From Blautia glucerasea (GTDB taxonomy: Bacteria; Bacillota; Clostridia; Lachnospirales; Lachnospiraceae), in NCBI RefSeq assembly GCF_013304385.1, contig NZ_JAAITU010000036.1, positions 1 to 48,191 of the forward strand: DNA of 48,191 bases. The letters run 5' to 3'. The notes under the pieces were generated by a model. That model was not told the DNA's origin. It was given only the letters and a program-made list of their open reading frames with translations, and searched no databases. The position numbers and the translations under genes are program-made. Shown here in pieces: positions 1 to 7,410 of this stretch; position 1 is the first letter of the stretch, and every line of letters starts with the position of its first letter.

Positions 1-50
1 TACCATAGAAGACCTTGCTGTTATTAGCTATTTACAGAAAAAGTTTCACA

Positions 51-77
51 CACTCTCCTCTGGGAGTGATTGTTTTT
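51..77 (+). terminator. Intrinsic terminator-like hairpin
   Basis: CACTC (51-55) pairs with GAGTG (64-68), extended by two more pairs, and a run of six T follows at about 72-77. Positions 1-126 are open in one plus-strand frame with no start, so this may be the tail of a gene outside the window. The segment 41-77 resembles 3267-3313, downstream of an orphan winged-helix gene. Nothing else is evident in 1-142. Confidence 0.5.
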
Positions 78-142
78 TGAAGGGTGATATTGCCTCAGTT
101 CGAAGCGGCAGACGGTGTTGATCTATTATGTTGCCTGATGCT

Positions 143-1498
143 TTAATGCTCTTTTGTTGTTGCCAGTTCTTTATGAAGATGTAGAGCCATAAACACAGTA
201 ACAATAGCAGAAATTACATCGGCAATCGGTTGTGCATATAGTATTCCATTTATGCCCCAGAATGATGGGAGCAACAGAATGATCGGAACAAAGCAAATAC
301 CTTGTCGGCAAGCCCCAAGAACGAATCCGGCGGTGCCTTTTCCAAGTGCAAGAAACAGAGAAGAATACACTGTGTAAAATCCAAATACGAAGAAGGAAAA
401 TCCATTTGCCATTAGCGATTTTTGACCTACAGAAATCATCTCTGTATTGCCTTCTGTAAATTGCGAAATAATCTGTGTGGAAAATAGGGCTATTGTCAAT
501 CCCACAACTACACAAAATATTGTTGACCATAAGATAGAAGTTTTAATTGCTTCCCTGAGCCGATCAAACTTTTTGGCACCATAGCTAAAGCCGGCAATTG
601 GTTGGAAACCTTTTAAGAAGCCGAACACAACCAGAGTTCCCATTGAAGTGATTCTTGTAACAGCGCCCATTCCGGCGATAACAGCATCTCCATAGATATT
701 AGCTTCCCGGTTTATGAATGCGATAGAAAGGCTTGTAAGAAGCTGGAAAGTCAATGTGGGTATACCGATTTTCAGAATTTCAGTTATGATCTGCTTAGAA
801 GGACAAAATTCCTTAATGGAAAATGTAAAAGCGCTTTTTTTCTGTAATGCATAAATTAAATATACAAGAGTAGAAGCCATTTGAGAAATTGCTGTAGCGA
901 TTGCCGCACCAGCAACCCCCATGTCGAGAGTATAGATGAAAATAGGATCTAAACCAATATTCAATACAGCTCCTAATAATAATGCACACATAGTTGTTTT
1001 TGCGGCGCCTTCACTTGCAACGATATTGTTCATCGTTACATTAAATACATTGAAAATACATGAAATAACATAGATTCTTCCATAAGAAAGGGCGTATGGC
1101 ATAATCGTGTCTGTTGCACCTAACATGGTTAAAATAGGTTTCAAAAAAATTGCAGTTCCGATAATAATAACTGCGCCAATACAAACACTGCTGTATAATG
1201 CAGTACTGGCGACTTTACTTGCAGCTTCCCTATCTCCTCGCCCTAAAAGTCTTGATAAGTAGGAGGCGGCACCATTGCCAAACATCAGACCTAAACCAAC
1301 AACTACTTGTCCTAAAGGAAACGCAATGGAAATTGCACCCATTTGACTCTCGCCAAGTCCTCCTATGAAATAAGCATCCACCAAATTGTAGAGAGCGTTA
1401 ATAAGCATACCAATCATTATCGGTATACCAAGAGCCATTAGTGCTTGGGGAACAGGTGCATTTCCTAATAAATCCATTTTGTTGTTATTCTTGTTCAT
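143..1498 (-). CDS. MATE family multidrug efflux pump (MepA-like)
   Basis: This is a membrane antiporter of the MATE/NorM-MepA type, which exports drugs or cations using an ion gradient. The 451-residue product has about 12 hydrophobic segments in two related halves and the N-terminal MATE pattern (PIMIGMLINALYNLVDAYFIG, shortened here to its core LYNLVDAYFIG; then GNGAASYLSRLLGRGD). The ATG at 1496-1498 is chosen because an upstream in-frame ATG at 1514-1516 is itself followed by the ribosome binding site AAAGGAG. It is divergent from a PadR regulator, and palindromes overlap the promoters of both, so repression by that regulator is likely. The DNA is AT-richer than the conjugation block. 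Substrate cannot be read from sequence. Confidence 0.9.
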   Translation of the reverse strand: MNKNNNKMDLLGNAPVPQALMALGIPIMIGMLINALYNLVDAYFIGGLGESQMGAISIAFPLGQVVVGLGLMFGNGAASYLSRLLGRGDREAASKVASTALYSSVCIGAVIIIGTAIFLKPILTMLGATDTIMPYALSYGRIYVISCIFNVFNVTMNNIVASEGAAKTTMCALLLGAVLNIGLDPIFIYTLDMGVAGAAIATAISQMASTLVYLIYALQKKSAFTFSIKEFCPSKQIITEILKIGIPTLTFQLLTSLSIAFINREANIYGDAVIAGMGAVTRITSMGTLVVFGFLKGFQPIAGFSYGAKKFDRLREAIKTSILWSTIFCVVVGLTIALFSTQIISQFTEGNTEMISVGQKSLMANGFSFFVFGFYTVYSSLFLALGKGTAGFVLGACRQGICFVPIILLLPSFWGINGILYAQPIADVISAIVTVFMALHLHKELATTKEH

Positions 1499-1523
1499 TT
1501 CAAATACTCCTTTCAATTAAGAA

Positions 1524-1655
1524 TATAAATTATAGTAGTATAAATTATAGTATACTACGTGAGAGAATACTACTATAATTTATAGTAGTTGTCAAGCGTG
1601 TATCCTGCAATTTCCTTGACAAGAGGTATAAAATCAAATACTATAAATTACAGTA
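1524..1655. promoter_or_regulatory. Divergent promoters with repeated PadR-type operator
   Basis: The 14-mer TATAAATTATAGTA occurs at 1524-1537 and 1539-1552, in inverted orientation at 1571-1584, and with one change at 1642-1655. The last two lie in palindromes: a perfect 21-bp one at 1569-1589 and TACTATAAATTACAGTA at 1639-1655. A minus promoter (TTGACA 1595-1590, 17-bp spacer, TAGTAT 1572-1567) would drive the MATE gene. A plus promoter (TTGACA 1616-1621, 17-bp spacer, TACTAT 1639-1644) would drive padR. Both are covered by a palindrome, which fits repression and autoregulation. Confidence 0.75.
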
Positions 1656-1708
1656 TATATAACCGTAAGTATTTTATAGCTTTCGTGGATATAGAAAGTG
1701 GGTGAACT

Positions 1709-2233
1709 ATGGCTACAATAGATTTAATTGTGTTAGGAATATTGAAAAAGGAACCGATGGGAGCCTATGATATTCAAAAATTAGTGGAATATCGTAATAT
1801 ATCAAAATGGGTAAAAATCAGTACACCATCCATTTACAAAAAAGCAATTCAGTTGGAGGAAAAAGGCTTCATTAAAGGAGAAATTGTGAAAGAAGGTAAG
1901 ATGCCTGAAAAAGCAGTTTATTCATTAACAGATGAAGGCGAAAAAGAATTTGTAAAGCTTATGATGGAAACAGCCTCTAAACCCATTCACTTTTTTTTAG
2001 ATTTTAATGCAGTAATTGTAAATTTGGATAAGTTACCGCCTGAAAGTCAACAATCATGTATTGCCAGTATTGAGGAAAATATTGAAATATTAAAAACTTA
2101 TCTGGAGGAAAATCTTCGAGAGAAAGAGAATGATCCGGAAATCCCTAAGACTGGTATGGCAGTATTGCAACAGCAGATAGTTTTGGCGGATGCTATTGAA
2201 AAATGGATTATTTCTCTAAAAAAAGACTTTTGA
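1709..2233 (+). CDS. PadR family transcriptional regulator
   Basis: This 174-residue protein has the PadR winged-helix fold at residues 1-85 (start MATIDLIVLGILKKEPMGAYD, then a wing near KMPEKAVYSLTDEG). A helical C-terminal region of the dimerising PadR/Vir type follows (about 95-174). Such proteins repress neighbouring transporter genes and are released by phenolics or drugs. It is transcribed away from the MATE gene, and its promoter overlaps one of the shared palindromes, so autorepression is likely. The start has only a weak GTGGGTG ribosome binding site. Family assignment is firm; the inducer is unknown. Confidence 0.88.
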   Translation: MATIDLIVLGILKKEPMGAYDIQKLVEYRNISKWVKISTPSIYKKAIQLEEKGFIKGEIVKEGKMPEKAVYSLTDEGEKEFVKLMMETASKPIHFFLDFNAVIVNLDKLPPESQQSCIASIEENIEILKTYLEENLREKENDPEIPKTGMAVLQQQIVLADAIEKWIISLKKDF

Positions 2234-2265
2234 TGAAGAAGTCACTAGCTGATTTCTTATTAGGT

Positions 2266-2385
2266 CTGCAGGATTGGGAAGAAACAGGGATGGATGCCGA
2301 CCTATGTTCCGGCTTTGTAGCCAGAACATAGAAATTTTCTTAGTGGGGAATCTCCCTCAAACCCGGTGCTCCTTATATCCTGCAG
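2266..2385. repeat. 120-bp segment bounded by 9-bp inverted repeats with internal hairpin
   Basis: CTGCAGGAT (2266-2274) and ATCCTGCAG (2377-2385) form perfect inverted ends. Inside, a stem with one mismatch pairs CTATGTTC-GGCT with AGCC-GAACATAG over a TTGT loop (2302-2331). A weak T-rich stretch follows. It could be the padR terminator, a small MITE-like remnant, or a structured RNA. No flanking target-site duplication is obvious. Confidence 0.4.
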
Positions 2386-2386
2386 A

Positions 2387-2731
2387 TTAAACTTCAAATT
2401 TATACCCATATCCAACTACTGTTTTTATGTAATTCTTGTCGCTGGAATACTTTTTTATCTTCTTGCGTATTTGAAAAATAGTGTTTTCCACGGCGTGGAA
2501 ATAACCATTTGCTTTTTCATGCCAAACTGCTTCATAAATCTGTTGTTTAGTAAAAGCCATCCCTGGATTAGAATATAGCATATAAAGTACATCAAATTCT
2601 TTTACAGAAAAGTTAATGTCTTTTCGTACTATTAAGCCGTAGGTCGTAAAGGTCTGCGACTTTAACTTTACCCGGAAAGGAGCTGCCACATATATAGGCA
2701 GTGCTGTAATTTTAACAGTAACGGTCACCAA
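2387..2731 (-). CDS. Orphan OmpR/PhoB-type winged-helix protein (no receiver)
   Basis: The 114-residue reading frame carries an OmpR/PhoB C-terminal DNA-binding domain from about residue 30: FSVKEFDVLYMLYSNPG, then QIYEAVW, then a recognition helix near AVENTIFQIRKKIKK, ending TVVGYGYKFEV. No receiver domain or phospho-acceptor Asp precedes it. The first 25 residues do not resemble the family, and the GTG start at 2731 lacks a clear ribosome binding site, so this may be a truncated response regulator rather than an intact gene. It faces the similar orphan at 2982-3293 across a non-coding gap. Confidence 0.55.
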   Translation of the reverse strand: MVTVTVKITALPIYVAAPFRVKLKSQTFTTYGLIVRKDINFSVKEFDVLYMLYSNPGMAFTKQQIYEAVWHEKANGYFHAVENTIFQIRKKIKKYSSDKNYIKTVVGYGYKFEV

Positions 2732-2981
2732 TCTATGGGGATGGCTTGTATATCCGGCTGAAATGCTAAAAAATCAGTGGTTCTTATTTATCACTTCACT
2801 CTGCCCCGGTAATTATGTGTTTGCCGTTTCTGGCTCTTGCAGCTATTGCGATTCTACTGGTCTATTACCAGACTATTTGCAGGTAAAGCATTGCTCTGGT
2901 TTTGAATTTGAGTTTTGGCAGTCTAATAATAGCATTTTAGATTAGCTGTGATAAGGTGAAACAGATTAGGAGGAAAGTAAA
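2732..2981. other. Intergenic region with possible gene remnant
   Basis: Plus-strand translation gives a short start (MLKNQWFLFITSL) in one frame and, after about 2815, a hydrophobic stretch (MCLPFLALAAIAILLVYYQT) in another. One indel would join them into a membrane segment, which suggests a frameshifted remnant of a membrane protein. I could not name the parent gene. The ribosome binding site of the next gene (AGGAGG) lies at about 2968-2973. Confidence 0.25.
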
Positions 2982-3293
2982 TTGCATTACAAAGACAAAA
3001 ACCTACAGATAGATATTCGCTGTCATACTGTTTTTATGAATGATCAAAAGATTGAATTGAGTCTGAAAGAATTTACGGTACTAAAATATCTAACAGAACA
3101 TCCTGGCTGGGTATTCTCTCACGAGGAGATTTATCGTAATGTCTGGAAGGAAGAACCGATTGACTGTGCTAATGCGGTTATGTGCTGCATTAGCCAGCTT
3201 CGTAAAAAGTTAAAAGTAGATTCACGGAACTGGAATTACATCCGCACCGTCCGAGGTGTGGGCTATAAGTTTCAACCACTCTCAGGGGAGTAA
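2982..3293 (+). CDS. Orphan OmpR/PhoB-type winged-helix protein
   Basis: This 103-residue protein consists almost entirely of an OmpR/PhoB effector domain: the beta platform at 8-25, LSLKEFTVLKYLTEHPG, EEIYRNVW, a recognition helix near NAVMCCISQLRKKLK, and the wing ending TVRGVGYKFQ. No receiver domain is present. The start is TTG at 2982, preceded by AGGAGG at about 2968-2973, so the short form appears to be the real gene and not a fragment. A terminator follows directly. Proteins of this kind are probably phosphorylation-independent DNA binders; the target is unknown. Confidence 0.75.
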   Translation: MHYKDKNLQIDIRCHTVFMNDQKIELSLKEFTVLKYLTEHPGWVFSHEEIYRNVWKEEPIDCANAVMCCISQLRKKLKVDSRNWNYIRTVRGVGYKFQPLSGE

Positions 3294-3312
3294 CATCCTC
3301 TGGGAGTTTTTT
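3278..3312 (+). terminator. Intrinsic terminator
   Basis: ACTCTCAGGG pairs with CCTCTGGGAGT (one wobble and one bulge), followed by TTTTTT at 3307-3312. The hairpin begins within the last codons of the orphan winged-helix gene. Confidence 0.75.
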
Positions 3313-3368
3313 GTCATATTTGTTGCACTTTTCGGCTCTGGTACGTACAGAAATAGAAAAGAAACATA

Positions 3369-3478
3369 TCCCAAAATGTATACATTTTAGAAGTACGTTC
3401 CGGAAAGAGGGATTATATTTCAAAAAGGTTACACACACAGTTTTGAAATATACCAATAAAAGTGTGGATATTTTGGGA
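3369..3478. promoter_or_regulatory. Res-like palindromic region upstream of serine recombinase
   Basis: Three nested symmetric elements lie directly before the recombinase. They are a perfect 16-bp palindrome AAAATGTATACATTTT (3373-3388), a 12-bp inverted repeat TATATTTCAAAA / TTTTGAAATATA (3414-3425 and 3441-3452, 15-bp spacer), and TCCCAAAAT / ATTTTGGGA (3369-3377 and 3470-3478). Small serine recombinases usually bind paired inverted half-sites next to their gene, so this is a plausible recombination or autoregulatory site. Confidence 0.5.
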
Positions 3479-3498
3479 CATGGAAAGGAGAAATGTGG

Positions 3499-4158
3499 AT
3501 GCAGATATATGGATATCACCGTACCAGTACAAAGGAGCAGCATCTTGACCGTGGCATACAGGAAATTGAGCGGTACTGTAACGAGCATGAGATGGCACTT
3601 ACGAATATTTTTACGGATCAGGAGACAGGGAAGAATTTTAATCGTCCGAGATATACCGTTTTAGTGGAGGATGTCCTGCGGCCGGGAGATATTTTGATTG
3701 TTACAGAATTGGACAGACTGGGAAGAAACAAGTATGACACCATGCAACAGATCCAGCGGATTAAGAACATGGGAGTGCGGCTTATGGTTCTGGAACTGCC
3801 GACTACGCTTATGGATTTATCTGTGATGGATAATGCGATGGCAAGGATGATGCTGGAAACAATCAATAACATGATGCTGGAGCTTTATGCTTCTATGGCG
3901 CAGGCAGAGCTGGAGAAAAAGGAGAAGCGACAGCGGGAAGGGATAGAAGCGAAGAAATTGCGGGGCGAATGGGATGATTATGGAAGACCAAGTGTGATGA
4001 AGCAGGAAACTTTTGATGAGAACTTTCAAAGCGTAGTTTCTGGAGAAACGACACCTACACAGCTTCGTAAAAATTTGGGAATGACGCACTCAACTTTTTA
4101 TCGCTATCGAAAAACTTTTTATGAAAAATACCCGGAACTTTCAAATTCTGCAAATTAA
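3499..4158 (+). CDS. Small serine recombinase (resolvase/invertase family)
   Basis: This 219-residue protein catalyses site-specific strand exchange through a phosphoserine link. The N-terminus MQIYGYHRTSTKEQ places the nucleophile at Ser10, the usual position in gamma-delta type resolvases. LIVTELDRLGRN and the long E-helix (LELYASMAQAELEKKEKRQ) follow, and the C-terminus is a Hin-type helix-turn-helix (TPTQLRKNLGMTHSTFYRYR). ATG 3499 is preferred over ATG 3493 because AGGAG ends at 3490, giving an 8-base spacing. Length matches cointegrate resolvases rather than large integrases, so it is unlikely to mobilise the whole element. Palindromes at 3369-3478 are candidate sites. Confidence 0.88.
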   Translation: MQIYGYHRTSTKEQHLDRGIQEIERYCNEHEMALTNIFTDQETGKNFNRPRYTVLVEDVLRPGDILIVTELDRLGRNKYDTMQQIQRIKNMGVRLMVLELPTTLMDLSVMDNAMARMMLETINNMMLELYASMAQAELEKKEKRQREGIEAKKLRGEWDDYGRPSVMKQETFDENFQSVVSGETTPTQLRKNLGMTHSTFYRYRKTFYEKYPELSNSAN

Positions 4159-4204
4159 AGTCCTATTACTTATATAGACCAAAGAATTTCAGGAGGAAAG
4201 AAAT

Positions 4205-4426
4205 ATGAGTGAAAAGAGAATAGGTACTTTAATTTATGATCCATCAATGGGAAGATTTGATATCCGGTTTGGGATTGAATCTTATTATGGAGGTCTTCAT
4301 TGCGGAGAATGTTTTGATGTGAAGGTAAAGGATGCATGGATTCCGGTTCGGATTGAAATGGATGAAGACTGGTATCTGGTAGGGCTTCCTAAGACGAGTC
4401 TCAGTGGACTGACGGTTCGAATGTAG
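4205..4426 (+). CDS. DUF5348-type small protein
   Basis: This 73-residue protein has a compact beta-rich sequence (KRIGTLIYDPSMGRFDIRFG, then LHCGECFDVKV, then EDWYLVGLP). I associate that pattern with the DUF5348 family found on Firmicutes mobile elements. It has no signal peptide or membrane segment. An AGGAGG ribosome binding site precedes it, and the next gene starts 9 bases after its stop, so it heads a four-gene plus-strand cluster ending in HicAB. Function is unknown. Confidence 0.7.
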   Translation: MSEKRIGTLIYDPSMGRFDIRFGIESYYGGLHCGECFDVKVKDAWIPVRIEMDEDWYLVGLPKTSLSGLTVRM

Positions 4427-4435
4427 GAGGAGCAT

Positions 4436-4792
4436 ATGATGGAAGCTAAAAAGAAATATGAAAAGCCGGCATTCCGATTGGTGACAGATTTGGGGAGTAT
4501 TTTGGAATGTCTGTATGAGGTATATGGAACGGATGGAACGATGTTGATTGCTGGGAACAAGTTATCGGATACGGTAATCTATCCGTTTATCCGCATGATT
4601 AAAAAGAAATGCAAAGCAGTGGATGCGGAAAAGCTGAATCTGATGCTCTGGAAGATTTATATGGTAAGTTCGAGAAAAGAAGAATTTGTGACGGCTGCTA
4701 AGAAAGAGCTGCAGCCTTATTTGACCAAGAAAGATGAAAAACAGATTGACACCACATATGACACCACATATACTATAGATAGGAGGCATTAA
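4436..4792 (+). CDS. Hypothetical protein in the HicAB cluster
   Basis: I do not recognise this 118-residue protein. It is Lys/Glu-rich and predicted mostly helical (about 45-105), with no membrane segment, and it lacks clear motifs. AGGAGG sits five bases before the ATG. The 3' end contains a tandem 12-bp direct repeat (GACACCACATAT at 4748-4759 and 4760-4771) encoding DTTYDTTY near the C-terminus, which suggests recent slippage expansion. The hicA ribosome binding site (AGGAGG) lies within its last codons, so translation is probably coupled. Confidence 0.6.
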   Translation: MMEAKKKYEKPAFRLVTDLGSILECLYEVYGTDGTMLIAGNKLSDTVIYPFIRMIKKKCKAVDAEKLNLMLWKIYMVSSRKEEFVTAAKKELQPYLTKKDEKQIDTTYDTTYTIDRRH

Positions 4793-4794
4793 AG

Positions 4795-5052
4795 ATGTCG
4801 AAATGGGATAAACTATTGACAAGAATTTGCTCATTATCGAAAGACCTTCGTTTTGATGAACTAAGAAAAGTATTAGAAAGTTATGGATATGAGATAAATG
4901 CTCCGAGAAGTGGGAGCAGCCATTATACATTCCGTAAAGCGGGATGCCAGCCGATAACAATACCGAAACACGAACCAATCAAGAAAATTTATGTTGAAAT
5001 GGTAAAGCAGATTGTAGAAAGTGAGGCGAAAAACGATGAAGACACTGAATGA
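4795..5052 (+). CDS. hicA: HicA-type toxin (mRNA interferase)
   Basis: This 85-residue protein fits the HicA family, double-stranded-RBD-like endoribonucleases that cleave mRNA. The diagnostic segment is near residues 38-60: APRSGSSHYTFRK, containing the catalytic His, followed by ITIPKHEPIK. ATG 4795 follows AGGAGG at 4781-4786. Its 3' end overlaps the start of the HicB gene by 17 bases, the usual toxin-first order of hicAB operons. Identification rests on motif and gene pairing. Confidence 0.8.
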   Translation: MSKWDKLLTRICSLSKDLRFDELRKVLESYGYEINAPRSGSSHYTFRKAGCQPITIPKHEPIKKIYVEMVKQIVESEAKNDEDTE

Positions 5053-5398
5053 TTATTTGGCAATGTCCTATCGCATGGAAATTGTGGAAGATAAGGATGA
5101 AGGTGGATTTGTGGTTTCTTATCCGGAACTGCCGGGATGCATCACCTGTGGAGAGACGATAGAAAGGGCAGTTGAAAATGCAGCGGATGCAAAAAAAGCA
5201 TGGTTAGAAGCTGCACTGGAAGAAGGGATTGAGATTCACGAACCGGGAAGCCTGGAAGAGTATTCGGGACAGTTTAAAATAAGGATGCCACGCAGCTTAC
5301 ACCGGGATCTGGCGGAACACTCAAAAAAAGAAGGCATCAGTATGAATCAATACTGTATATATCTTCTTTCAAAGAATGATGCGCTGTTAGTAAAATAA
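5036..5398 (+). CDS. hicB: HicB-type antitoxin
   Basis: This 120-residue HicB protein has the partial RNase H-like fold at residues 1-65 (VVSYPELPGCITCGETIERAV) and a C-terminal ribbon-helix-helix DNA-binding region (KIRMPRSLHRDLAEHSKKEG). HicB proteins neutralise HicA and repress the operon. ATG 5036 gives the family N-terminus MKTLNDYL; an upstream in-frame ATG at 5021 lies inside hicA and has no better ribosome binding site. A hairpin follows 24 bases after the stop. Confidence 0.82.
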   Translation: MKTLNDYLAMSYRMEIVEDKDEGGFVVSYPELPGCITCGETIERAVENAADAKKAWLEAALEEGIEIHEPGSLEEYSGQFKIRMPRSLHRDLAEHSKKEGISMNQYCIYLLSKNDALLVK

Positions 5399-5421
5399 AT
5401 ATACAAGAATATAGATGAAAA

Positions 5422-5443
5422 GAGCCGTCCGGATGGGCGGCTC
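5422..5443 (+). terminator. GAGCCGTCC/GGGCGGCTC hairpin, copy 1
   Basis: GAGCCGTCC and GGGCGGCTC pair over a four-base loop, followed by GAAGTATTCTTTCTTT. It lies between convergent genes (hicB and the ATPase). Near-identical copies occur at 10844-10867 and 15932-15953, and a related one at 32045-32095. Confidence 0.65.
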
Positions 5444-5461
5444 GAAGTATTCTTTCTTTGA

Positions 5462-6826
5462 TTAAAAATGATATTGTTCTAGCAGATAGATAGGAAGTGT
5501 TTGTACGTTTCCAACGGTTCCGCCTTTGGTATCACCTTTCAGATATAGTAGTTTATTGGCCTTCCCCTGTTCCAATGCCTTCAAGGCAGTAGATGCAGTT
5601 CCCTTACCGGCTTTAACTTCAATCAGATAGCGGATGTGAGTTTTCAATGTCTGAGCTACAAAATCAATTTCACCACCTTTATAAGTAGCAAAAGCCGGTG
5701 TCTCAAAGATAATTTCTTCCGGGAATTCCTGGCGTTTGGACAAGTTAATGTAAACATAGTTTTCGTTCAATGAGCCATCCATAGTTGATACAGTAGCACC
5801 AGTTCTGGAGAGATAATAATATGCAACTCCAAGATCCATGAAGAAGCAGCGGCTTCCCGGTTTGAAATTCAAGATGTCCAGTTCTGTGATTTTGCCACAG
5901 AAACCGATGATTCCAGAATGGTAAAGCCAGTTGATAGCACGATAGCAGGTTGCTTTAGAAAGATTACTGGAGTAATTCTTTGTAACGAGCTTTTGCAGTT
6001 CTTCACTTATACTGTCCTCATCTAATCCTTTCTTTTCACGAAGCAGAATACGGCAGATGCTTAAAAAGATGTTGGTAAAAACACTAATATCTGTGATGTC
6101 ATCAAAGTACCGCATAGATTCGTTTAAGAAAATGCGGATGATTCTAACAAGCTCTTTTTGAGCTGCTTCCACGTCTTTTGTGTTAAGGTATGTTTCCACA
6201 ACCTTTGGATAGCCGCCAATCTGTCTATAGATGTCGTAAACATTCTTTAATTCGTCATATAGTTCCGGTACGGTGTCATCTGCATGATCCAGTGGAAGTG
6301 ATAGATACTTCTGAAAAAGCTGGTCATCCAATGCTTCCAAAAACTCTTTAAAGGAAAGGGTATAAATACGGATACTGGTAATATCTCCACTGGAGAATTT
6401 GAATTCCGGTTCCAGTACACGTCCCAGATAACTTCCAGTTACAATGAAATGCGCTTGAAAATAGCGGGTAAATTCTCGGATACGGTTGAATATCTCTGAG
6501 GATTCCTGAATTTCATCAATAATGATGACTGTATCGTTGGTATCTTCAAAATCCGGATCGAAGAGTTTAAAAGCATCGTGAAGCGGCTGCTCCGGTCGTT
6601 TTGTACCGGGAGTCCAGTCTGTGGCTTTTTTGTAACATTCCATAAATTGTTTGCCGGACAAATCAAACAGGTTAATGTAGATCTTGTGCCTGAAGTTCTC
6701 ATCCGCAAATTTATTGATAATATATGTTTTTCCGACCTGTCTGGCACCATTCACTTCCAAGGTGCTGTGGACGGTATCGTTTTTCCAATCCAGAAGCTGA
6801 TCGTAAACTTTTCTTTTCAGATACAT
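5462..6826 (-). CDS. AAA-type ATPase with DUF4143 domain
   Basis: This 454-residue protein belongs to the ATPases with a C-terminal DUF4143 nuclease-fold region. Walker A is GARQVGKT (Lys33) and Walker B is TVIIIDEIQES. An HFIVTGS sensor-like segment follows, and the C-terminal third has a winged-helix stretch and the restriction-endonuclease-like pattern GGEIDFVAQ...YLIEVKAG. The D...E-K arrangement fits a PD-(D/E)XK-like core. These proteins are common accessory genes of uncertain role in bacteria. The ATG at 6826 has an AAAGGAG site. It ends the minus-strand block that begins with ligA, but 89 bases separate it from the next gene. Confidence 0.85.
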   Translation of the reverse strand: MYLKRKVYDQLLDWKNDTVHSTLEVNGARQVGKTYIINKFADENFRHKIYINLFDLSGKQFMECYKKATDWTPGTKRPEQPLHDAFKLFDPDFEDTNDTVIIIDEIQESSEIFNRIREFTRYFQAHFIVTGSYLGRVLEPEFKFSSGDITSIRIYTLSFKEFLEALDDQLFQKYLSLPLDHADDTVPELYDELKNVYDIYRQIGGYPKVVETYLNTKDVEAAQKELVRIIRIFLNESMRYFDDITDISVFTNIFLSICRILLREKKGLDEDSISEELQKLVTKNYSSNLSKATCYRAINWLYHSGIIGFCGKITELDILNFKPGSRCFFMDLGVAYYYLSRTGATVSTMDGSLNENYVYINLSKRQEFPEEIIFETPAFATYKGGEIDFVAQTLKTHIRYLIEVKAGKGTASTALKALEQGKANKLLYLKGDTKGGTVGNVQTLPIYLLEQYHF

Positions 6827-6915
6827 GGGAAATGCTCCTTTCTTTCAACTGTTCCTATTATATCAAAATATGAATGGATAATATAGAGGGTAATTTCTGA
6901 TAAATGATGAATTGT

Positions 6916-7389
6916 CTAGTCTGAGCAGTTCTTCACGGGTATTCCGGTTTCTGTCATTACTTTTTCGTACTGAAGAAGCTGTTCCCAGGTCAGCCATTCC
7001 GGTTTCTGATCTGTGGGAAAACCATTCCATAATTCTTTCATACGGGCAATATGGTTTTGAACGCTATGATTGCATAGGATAGACGGACTGCGATTTCCGT
7101 AGCCCAGATAGTATTCACAGTCAGACTGTAATTTACTTAACATCCGGTACTCGAATTCATAGGAACTTCTTTGATACGGAGCCGGATGAAATGTGTACTC
7201 CTGCTGTATGGGATGGGAAGGTTCTCCATCAATATGGTTAAAAGATAAAGAATAAAGATTCGGTTCAGGCTCTTTGCCAAGGTCAATATCCTTCCACAAC
7301 TTTCCGAATTGGTCCTTATATACCGGACAGGAAAAATCATCCATGCCAGTATACTCAAGCACTAATTTTGTTTTTGCATTTTCATTCAT
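6916..7389 (-). CDS. Probable LPD11-like (large polyvalent protein-associated) protein
   Basis: This 157-residue soluble protein has its recognisable part at residues 85-150: YEFEYRMLSKLQSDCEYYLG, then HIARMKELWNGFP, then KPEWLTWEQLLQYE. I associate this with the LPD11 domain, usually attached to large polyvalent proteins of phages and conjugative elements. Here it is free-standing with an N-terminal beta-rich stretch. It lies 21 bases downstream of the NADAR gene and is presumably co-transcribed with it and ligA. The domain name is from memory, and no enzymatic motif is evident. Confidence 0.6.
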   Translation of the reverse strand: MNENAKTKLVLEYTGMDDFSCPVYKDQFGKLWKDIDLGKEPEPNLYSLSFNHIDGEPSHPIQQEYTFHPAPYQRSSYEFEYRMLSKLQSDCEYYLGYGNRSPSILCNHSVQNHIARMKELWNGFPTDQKPEWLTWEQLLQYEKVMTETGIPVKNCSD

Positions 7390-7410
7390 TCTATTAGACC
7401 ATCCTTTCCT

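Noticed and set aside
4748-4771. Tandem 12-bp repeat GACACCACATAT
   Set aside because: Only two units within a gene; not a CRISPR or iteron array.
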